Source: FEN-1297 sp964530445 | GTDB taxonomy: Bacteria; Bacteroidota; Ignavibacteria; Ignavibacteriales; Ignavibacteriaceae | Length of the DNA: 12,276 nt | Assembly (NCBI GenBank): GCA_964530445.1 | Contig: CAZHBJ010000102.1 | Location: forward strand, 1-12,276 | Direction: 5' to 3' | Shown: positions 7,567 through 12,276 of the stretch, in pieces | How the letters are laid out: each line of letters begins with the position of its first letter | Numbering within the stretch: the stretch's first letter is position 1 | The notes under the pieces: generated by a model | Databases searched by the model: none | Seen by the model: the letters and a program-made list of their open reading frames with translations, nothing else | What the model was told of the DNA's origin: nothing | Translations under genes and position numbers: made by a program

Positions 7567-7705
7567 AAATATTTTTCGGAATTAGTTTTTTCTCTTGAAC
7601 TTTATCTTGAACCCGTCTTAATTAAACTTGCGCCGGGGAAGCTTAATCTATCAACTTGAGTGCTGCGTTTGTTGCTAGTTATAACAAAACCGGAAGCTTA
7701 CGCAC
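7567..7705 (+). promoter_or_regulatory. Intergenic gap between operons with a candidate promoter
   Basis: A sigma70-like pair TTGAGT (7656-7661) and TATAAC (7680-7685), 18 bases apart, would place transcription start near 7692, giving a very short leader before the TTG at 7706. TCTTGAAC occurs twice, at 7593-7600 and 7605-7612 (12-bp period), upstream of the candidate promoter. GGAAGCTTA occurs at 7637-7645 and 7692-7700. No convincing intrinsic terminator follows the isomerase gene, so read-through from the upstream operon is also possible. Confidence 0.35.
7692..7696 (+). promoter_or_regulatory. Shine-Dalgarno site for a TTG start
   Basis: GGAAG is 9 bases before the TTG at 7706. An in-frame TAA at 7682-7684 and the absence of other start codons between it and 7706 make TTG the only start that includes the signal peptide. 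Confidence 0.6.
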
Positions 7706-10522
7706 TTGTTTAATAAATTAAAATATTTAGTCTTGTTCATTGCTCTTATCAGCAGTAGTATAGAAGCACAGTATTATTCATTCGGGAGGAATAAAGTTCA
7801 ATATGAAAGATTTAATTGGAGAGTTTTAAAAACAAAGCATTTTAATGTATACTATTATGGTGAGATGGAGCGGATTGCAAACATTGGCGCTGCCATTGCC
7901 GAGAGAACTTACCAAGAATATAAAGTTAGATTTAACGAAGTAATTTCCCACCGTATCCCTTTAATATTTTACAATACTTCAAATCAATTCGAGCAGACTA
8001 ATACTACTCCGGGACTGCTTCCTGAAGGTGTCGGCGGCTTTTTTGAATATTTAAAAGGCAGGGTAGTAATACCAAACACTGGTTCGCTGCATGAATTTCG
8101 TCATGTAATCAGGCATGAGCTTACTCATGTCTTTATGGCTGTAAAACTTTATAGAATATTTAAAGATCACAGACTGCCGTCCGATTATTACCCGCCTTTG
8201 TGGTACACAGAGGGACTAGCCGAATATGTTTCAACTACAGAAGACTCCCAAGCCAGAATGGTTTTAAGAGATGCAATTATTAATAATAATTTTTTTGACC
8301 TTAAAAATATTTATAAGATTAGCGGAACTTTTTTAATGTATAAGGAAGGACAAAGCTTCCTGGAATTTGTTGCAAAAGAATACGGTAAGGGAAAAGTTCT
8401 TCAAATTCTAAAAAACTTCTGGATGTACTCAAATTTTAACAAAGTAATTTCCTATACTCTCGGTCAATCCATTGAAGAAATAAATAAAAATTGGACATTC
8501 TATTTAAAAAGAAAATATTATCCGTTAATTAAGAACAGTGCTCCGCCGGAATTTGCATCAAACAAATTGACTGATTTCGGCTTTAATTTTTCACCTGTTA
8601 AATATAAAGTAAACGGGAAAGAATATTTGTATTTTGTTGCTAACCGCGACGGCTACTCTTCATTATATAGGCTTGAATTAAATAAAGATGAAAATGAAAA
8701 AAAGAAACCTGAACTGGTGTTAAGAGGTGAAAAATCCGAAGAGCTTGAATCTTTTCATTTATTTCAATCTTCAATTGATATCTCCAAAAGCGGAATAATT
8801 GCCTTTGTAACCAAAAGCGGCGGGACGGATGCAATTCATTTCTTTTCAATTAAAGAAAATAAAATTATCCGTAATTATCAGAACCCGTTTTTAATTTCTA
8901 TTTCTTCTCCAAAGTTTTCTTCCAATGGTAATAAAGTTGTTTTCCAAGCCGTCGATCAAAAAGGATTCAGCGATATTTTTATTTTAAACTTAAATGGCAA
9001 TGATTTAACAAGAATTACTAACGATATTTACGACGATCGTGATCCGGCATTCGGAATAAATAATAACCAAATATTATTTTCATCTGACAGAACTGCAGGA
9101 AAATATCAAAAGAATTATAATTTATTTTCCTTTAATCTAAATACGCATAAGATAAAATATATTACATATTTTAATTTTAATAATTATTCTCCGGTTATTT
9201 CTCCCGACAAAAAAACAATGTTGTTTACATCCGATTATGACGGCGTGCGAAACATTTGGGAAATGAAAATTGTGAACGGGCAATTTATGCATAAAGCGAA
9301 AAGAGTAACCAGCTTTATTACCAGCGCTTTTAACCCGGTATATATCGATACAAATGAAATTGCATTCTCCGGGTTTGAGAATTTTGAATTCAATCTTTAT
9401 GATTTAAAACTTAACGATACGAAATTAGATACTGCATTTGCATTAAGAACCGAAACGGATTCGGTTATTGGTAAATGGGAACCGTTGTCTTTAAATAAAA
9501 ATTCGGAAAAAGAGAGTATAAAATATAAACGGAAATACAGTCTGGATTATGCCGAAAGCCAAATTTCCACCGATCCTGTTTTCGGAACTATGGGCGGTGC
9601 CGTACTATCGTTAAGCGATCTTTTAAGCAACGATAATTATTATTTCTTCATTTACAATACGGCTCAAGTTCAAAGTGATATTTTAAAAAGCTTTAACGTA
9701 ATGCTAGAGAGAGTAAATTTAGGCCAAAGAGCAAACTATGGCTACGGTGTTTTTCATTTCAGCGGCAACCGGTACGACATTACCGAATCCGAGGAATATT
9801 ATTATGAACGCAGCTTCGGAGGATTTTTTACTATGTTTTTTCCGTTCTCAAAATTTTCAAGACTTGAATCAAATGTTTCACTTATCAATTCCGACAAACA
9901 AATCTATGCAGGAATAATGGAAAGAAAAGCATTGCTTGTAAGCAATTCATTATCTTATGTATTTGATAATTCGCTTTGGGGACCGACAGGACCGCTTGAC
10001 GGAATTAGAGCAAGATTTCTTTTAGGTTACACCGGCGATATTAAATACAGTAATGTAAATTATTTTTCGGTAATTGCAGATTACAGGCAGTACTTTAGGT
10101 TTAGTTATAGTTCCGCACTCGCAATTAGAGCAGCACTATTTTATAACCAGGGTAAGGAAGCAAGACGATACTTTATGGGAGGAAGCTGGGATTTAAGAGG
10201 CTGGCCTCGATGGTCCATAAGAGGTGAAAAAATGTGGCTTACTTCCGCCGAATTAAGATTCCCATTAATTGATCAAATAAACATTAAATTTCCGTTTTTG
10301 GATCTAGGGTTCTGGGGCTTAAGAGGAGCATTATTTTTTGATGCCGGAAGCGCCTGGGACACGCATTACTTAAGTACCTTGGGAGATGTAGGAACAGGCG
10401 TAAGAATGAATTTGTTCGGAGTTTTGGTTTTGAGATATGATATCGGGAAAAAAATTGAATACAATTTTACCAAATTTCAGCCGGGATTATTTTATCAATT
10501 TTTCTTCGGATGGGACTTTTGA
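7706..10522 (+). CDS. Exported tripartite protein: gluzincin metallopeptidase + TolB-like propeller + BamA/Omp85-like barrel
   Basis: The 938 residues begin at TTG with a signal peptide (MFNKLKYLVLFIALISSS, probable cleavage after Ala21). Residues ~35-270 form a peptidase-MA-like domain: HELTH (137-141) gives two zinc ligands and the catalytic Glu138; EGLAE (169-173), after PLWYT, gives the third ligand. Residues ~290-575 contain TolB/PD40-type propeller strands such as FSSNGNKVVFQA (404-415) and ISPDKKTMLFTSDYDG (498-513). From ~620 the sequence becomes beta-barrel-like. GGSWDLRGWP (825-834) resembles the loop-6 motif of Omp85 proteins, and the chain ends GWDF with a terminal aromatic, as in outer-membrane proteins. 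No POTRA domains are seen. The peptidase residues look intact, so activity is plausible. Its end overlaps the next gene. Likely an outer-membrane protein; substrate and role unknown. Domain calls are from motifs, not a profile search. Confidence 0.85.
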   Translation: MFNKLKYLVLFIALISSSIEAQYYSFGRNKVQYERFNWRVLKTKHFNVYYYGEMERIANIGAAIAERTYQEYKVRFNEVISHRIPLIFYNTSNQFEQTNTTPGLLPEGVGGFFEYLKGRVVIPNTGSLHEFRHVIRHELTHVFMAVKLYRIFKDHRLPSDYYPPLWYTEGLAEYVSTTEDSQARMVLRDAIINNNFFDLKNIYKISGTFLMYKEGQSFLEFVAKEYGKGKVLQILKNFWMYSNFNKVISYTLGQSIEEINKNWTFYLKRKYYPLIKNSAPPEFASNKLTDFGFNFSPVKYKVNGKEYLYFVANRDGYSSLYRLELNKDENEKKKPELVLRGEKSEELESFHLFQSSIDISKSGIIAFVTKSGGTDAIHFFSIKENKIIRNYQNPFLISISSPKFSSNGNKVVFQAVDQKGFSDIFILNLNGNDLTRITNDIYDDRDPAFGINNNQILFSSDRTAGKYQKNYNLFSFNLNTHKIKYITYFNFNNYSPVISPDKKTMLFTSDYDGVRNIWEMKIVNGQFMHKAKRVTSFITSAFNPVYIDTNEIAFSGFENFEFNLYDLKLNDTKLDTAFALRTETDSVIGKWEPLSLNKNSEKESIKYKRKYSLDYAESQISTDPVFGTMGGAVLSLSDLLSNDNYYFFIYNTAQVQSDILKSFNVMLERVNLGQRANYGYGVFHFSGNRYDITESEEYYYERSFGGFFTMFFPFSKFSRLESNVSLINSDKQIYAGIMERKALLVSNSLSYVFDNSLWGPTGPLDGIRARFLLGYTGDIKYSNVNYFSVIADYRQYFRFSYSSALAIRAALFYNQGKEARRYFMGGSWDLRGWPRWSIRGEKMWLTSAELRFPLIDQINIKFPFLDLGFWGLRGALFFDAGSAWDTHYLSTLGDVGTGVRMNLFGVLVLRYDIGKKIEYNFTKFQPGLFYQFFFGWDF

Positions 10523-11655
10523 AAAAAATTATAATCACATTGATCCCGTTTTTATTTTTATGCGGCTGCCTGCCTTCGATAATAAAAGTTAAGATTAATA
10601 ATGATCCGAAGCCGTACGAAATGTTCGGTAAAATTCCGCAAAGAGATTTTTACATCCCTATAACAATAGGTGATTCGTTAATTCAAAAATGGGAAACGGA
10701 TATAAACGGGGGATTAACAAATTCGAGTTTTACAAATTATGACTCTTGTATTTTCATTAATGATCTCTCCGGATGGGTAACGTGTTTGAATCTGGATACC
10801 GGGGAACACCTTGGAAGGATAAAAAACAAAGGTGCTGTTTATTCATCGCCCGTAATAAATTATTCTCAAATTATCTTCCCGGTTATTATTCATAATGAAA
10901 ATTATACGGAGCTTTATTACTATAACTTTATTTTGGGCGAAGTTATAAAGAAAATTAAAATAGACGGAATTATTGTTTCCCAATTAATTAAAGTAAAGGA
11001 CGGTATTATTTTTAATTCGGAAGACGGGCGGGTATTTAAGTATAACAATAACGGCGACAAAATATGGGAGATAAAAACTAAAGTAAAATGCCACAGTTCA
11101 CCTTCGTTGTTTAACAATACCATCTTCTTCGGGAATGATAAAGGCGAGATATTAACAATAAATTCCAGCGACGGAAAAATAATTTACAGAAAAAAAATAG
11201 GCGGTCCGTTTTCCGGAAGCTCAACTATTTCCGATAGTATTGCCTACATCGGAAACGATAACGGTATTTTGTATGCAATTAAATTAAGTGTTGGAAATAT
11301 TATCTGGAAATTTGATTCCGGATCCGAAATTATGGCTGTCCCTGTAATGAATAAAGAGAATTTATTTTTGGCAAATATGAGCGGTGAAGTATTTTCACTA
11401 AATAAAAGGACAGGCAAACTAAATTGGAGTGCGGAATTAGGCGGAGTGATTAATGCTACTCCTTTATTAACCGATAATTATTTAATAGTTCCGGACCTTG
11501 ACAGCCAATTGAATTTTGTAAATGTTTCAAACGGAAAAATAATTAAAAGCTATAAGCTTGAAGGTCATGCAAAGCTAAGCCCTGTAATTATTAAAGATAA
11601 ATTATTAATAGGCTTCGATAACGGGATAGTAAGAGCGTATGAAATTCAACAATAA
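10510..11655 (+). CDS. PQQ-type beta-propeller lipoprotein, BamB-like
   Basis: A 381-residue secreted lipoprotein. The signal peptide ends in a lipobox LCGC with lipidated Cys20; Cys at position -2 is unusual but tolerated. Repeated strands with the PQQ-like pattern (T/N)GK-x3-W recur about every 40 residues: DTGEHLGRI (96-104), NGDKIWEI (181-188), SDGKIIYRKKIGG (220-232), VGNIIWKF (261-268), TGKLNWSAELGG (301-312) and NGKIIKSYKLEG (341-352). This gives a propeller of probably 7-8 blades. Length and lipidation resemble BamB, the propeller subunit of the outer-membrane assembly machine. The ATG at 10510 overlaps the barrel gene by 13 bases. A TTG at 10519 would overlap by only four (TTGA), starts the classic MKKIII, and matches the non-ATG starts of neighbours, so it may be the true start. 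BamB function is inference. Confidence 0.82.
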   Translation: MGLLKKIIITLIPFLFLCGCLPSIIKVKINNDPKPYEMFGKIPQRDFYIPITIGDSLIQKWETDINGGLTNSSFTNYDSCIFINDLSGWVTCLNLDTGEHLGRIKNKGAVYSSPVINYSQIIFPVIIHNENYTELYYYNFILGEVIKKIKIDGIIVSQLIKVKDGIIFNSEDGRVFKYNNNGDKIWEIKTKVKCHSSPSLFNNTIFFGNDKGEILTINSSDGKIIYRKKIGGPFSGSSTISDSIAYIGNDNGILYAIKLSVGNIIWKFDSGSEIMAVPVMNKENLFLANMSGEVFSLNKRTGKLNWSAELGGVINATPLLTDNYLIVPDLDSQLNFVNVSNGKIIKSYKLEGHAKLSPVIIKDKLLIGFDNGIVRAYEIQQ

Positions 11656-12276
11656 AATATTATTGCTGCCGGTTTTAGCAATTGTATTATCTAATTATAT
11701 TTATGCGCAGGATTGCAAAGCAAAAGTTACTATTAAAACTGATTTAGACAGTTCTTTAATTTTTATTAATAATAATTTTACAGGTAAGGGAAATGTTGAA
11801 ACGGAACTTAGTCCCGGTAATTATTTAATTACTGCTGAAGAACCATCCTCGTTATGGGACGCAAAGAAAATTAATGATTCTTTAACAATAAGAAATTGTA
11901 ATGAGGCTAAATTAATATCATTAAATTTTAACAAGAGGTTTTACCTGCAGACTAATCCGCAAGACGCTTATGTTTATTCAAAAGATTCTTTGATAGGATA
12001 TACTCCTTTATTTGTTCCTGAATATTTGAATAAACTTGAACTTAAAAAACCGAATTACAAAGATTTAACGATATTTTCTAACAATATATCATCGGATAAA
12101 ATTGTTAATCTTGATTATATCGGCCGACCAAACGGAAAAAATTTCTTTCAAAAGGATTTATTTAAAATCTTAATAGGCGGAATTATTACACTCGGAAGTG
12201 TAACGGCATATTATAAATTAAAAGCGGATGATAAATTCAGTCAATACCAGGCAACAGGAAACGGGGATTATCTGAC
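11639..12276 (+). CDS. Exported PEGA-repeat protein with a membrane helix (3' end beyond window)
   Basis: An open frame of 212 codons with no stop before the edge, translated directly. The ATG lies inside the lipoprotein gene (17-base overlap). A signal peptide (MKFNNKILLLPVLAIVLS, cleavage probably after Ala23) is followed by two PEGA-like beta modules. The first is around residues 28-97, with FINNNFTGKGNVETELSPG and the G-NYLI turn. The second is around 101-147, with TNPQDAYVY and IGYTPLFVPEYL. A hydrophobic segment at about 174-192 (ILIGGIITLGSVTAYY) could span the inner membrane, followed by a charged KLKADDKFSQYQ stretch. PEGA modules are extracytoplasmic beta domains of cell-envelope proteins. 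Cys26 and Cys87 could form a disulfide. The overlap implies co-expression with the lipoprotein and barrel genes. Exact function is unknown. Confidence 0.8.
   Translation, partial: MKFNNKILLLPVLAIVLSNYIYAQDCKAKVTIKTDLDSSLIFINNNFTGKGNVETELSPGNYLITAEEPSSLWDAKKINDSLTIRNCNEAKLISLNFNKRFYLQTNPQDAYVYSKDSLIGYTPLFVPEYLNKLELKKPNYKDLTIFSNNISSDKIVNLDYIGRPNGKNFFQKDLFKILIGGIITLGSVTAYYKLKADDKFSQYQATGNGDYL

Noticed and set aside
7706..10522. Calling the 938-residue protein BamA or TolB
   Set aside because: It lacks POTRA domains and is far larger than TolB; only the barrel and propeller segments resemble those families, so neither gene name is justified.
1..12276. tRNA, rRNA, CRISPR arrays or riboswitches
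   Set aside because: The intergenic stretches are few and short; I saw no cloverleaf, no regularly spaced repeats and no recognisable riboswitch core. Small RNAs without known motifs cannot be excluded by eye.

Overview
The window is AT-rich bacterial DNA carrying ten genes: nine complete or running off one edge, plus a tenth open at the right edge. The mix points to the Ignavibacteria/Melioribacter side of the Bacteroidota-Chlorobiota group: an HPr/enzyme I pair with no sugar permease nearby, a type 2 IPP isomerase, an archaeal-style bifunctional phosphoglucose/phosphomannose isomerase, large outer-membrane proteins mixing Tol-like propellers with beta barrels, and PEGA-domain proteins. This placement is inferred from gene content and protein style; no rRNA or other phylogenetic marker is present.

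Left block (1-2014, minus strand): two major-facilitator transporters. The first is the N-terminal part of an SLC45/sucrose-type sugar transporter that leaves the window at base 1. The second is a complete proton-coupled oligopeptide transporter of the POT/PTR2 family.

Divergent intergenic region (2015-2456): 442 bases without a gene. It contains a 152-bp non-coding element with imperfect ~20-bp terminal inverted repeats, flanked on both sides by the same 8 bases, with a second set of GC-richer inverted repeats nested inside. It looks like a MITE-type insertion.

Central operon (2457-7566, plus strand): fni (type 2 isopentenyl-diphosphate isomerase), a short-chain trans-prenyl diphosphate synthase, HPr, enzyme I and a bifunctional glucose/mannose-phosphate isomerase. 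The first four genes are joined by 4-base stop/start overlaps (TTGA, ATGA, GTGA), so they are almost certainly co-transcribed and translationally coupled. The operon joins isoprenoid precursor synthesis to a PEP-dependent phosphorelay and hexose-phosphate metabolism. No PTS permease is present, so HPr/EI may be regulatory or may serve components encoded elsewhere.

Right operon (7706 to the edge, plus strand): a 938-residue exported protein that combines a gluzincin metallopeptidase domain, a TolB-like beta-propeller and a C-terminal BamA-like (Omp85) barrel; a BamB-like PQQ-propeller lipoprotein overlapping it; and a PEGA-repeat envelope protein that overlaps the lipoprotein gene and runs off the window. 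The overlaps suggest one envelope module. The tripartite peptidase-propeller-barrel protein and its propeller lipoprotein partner are the most intriguing part of the window, followed by the MITE-like element.
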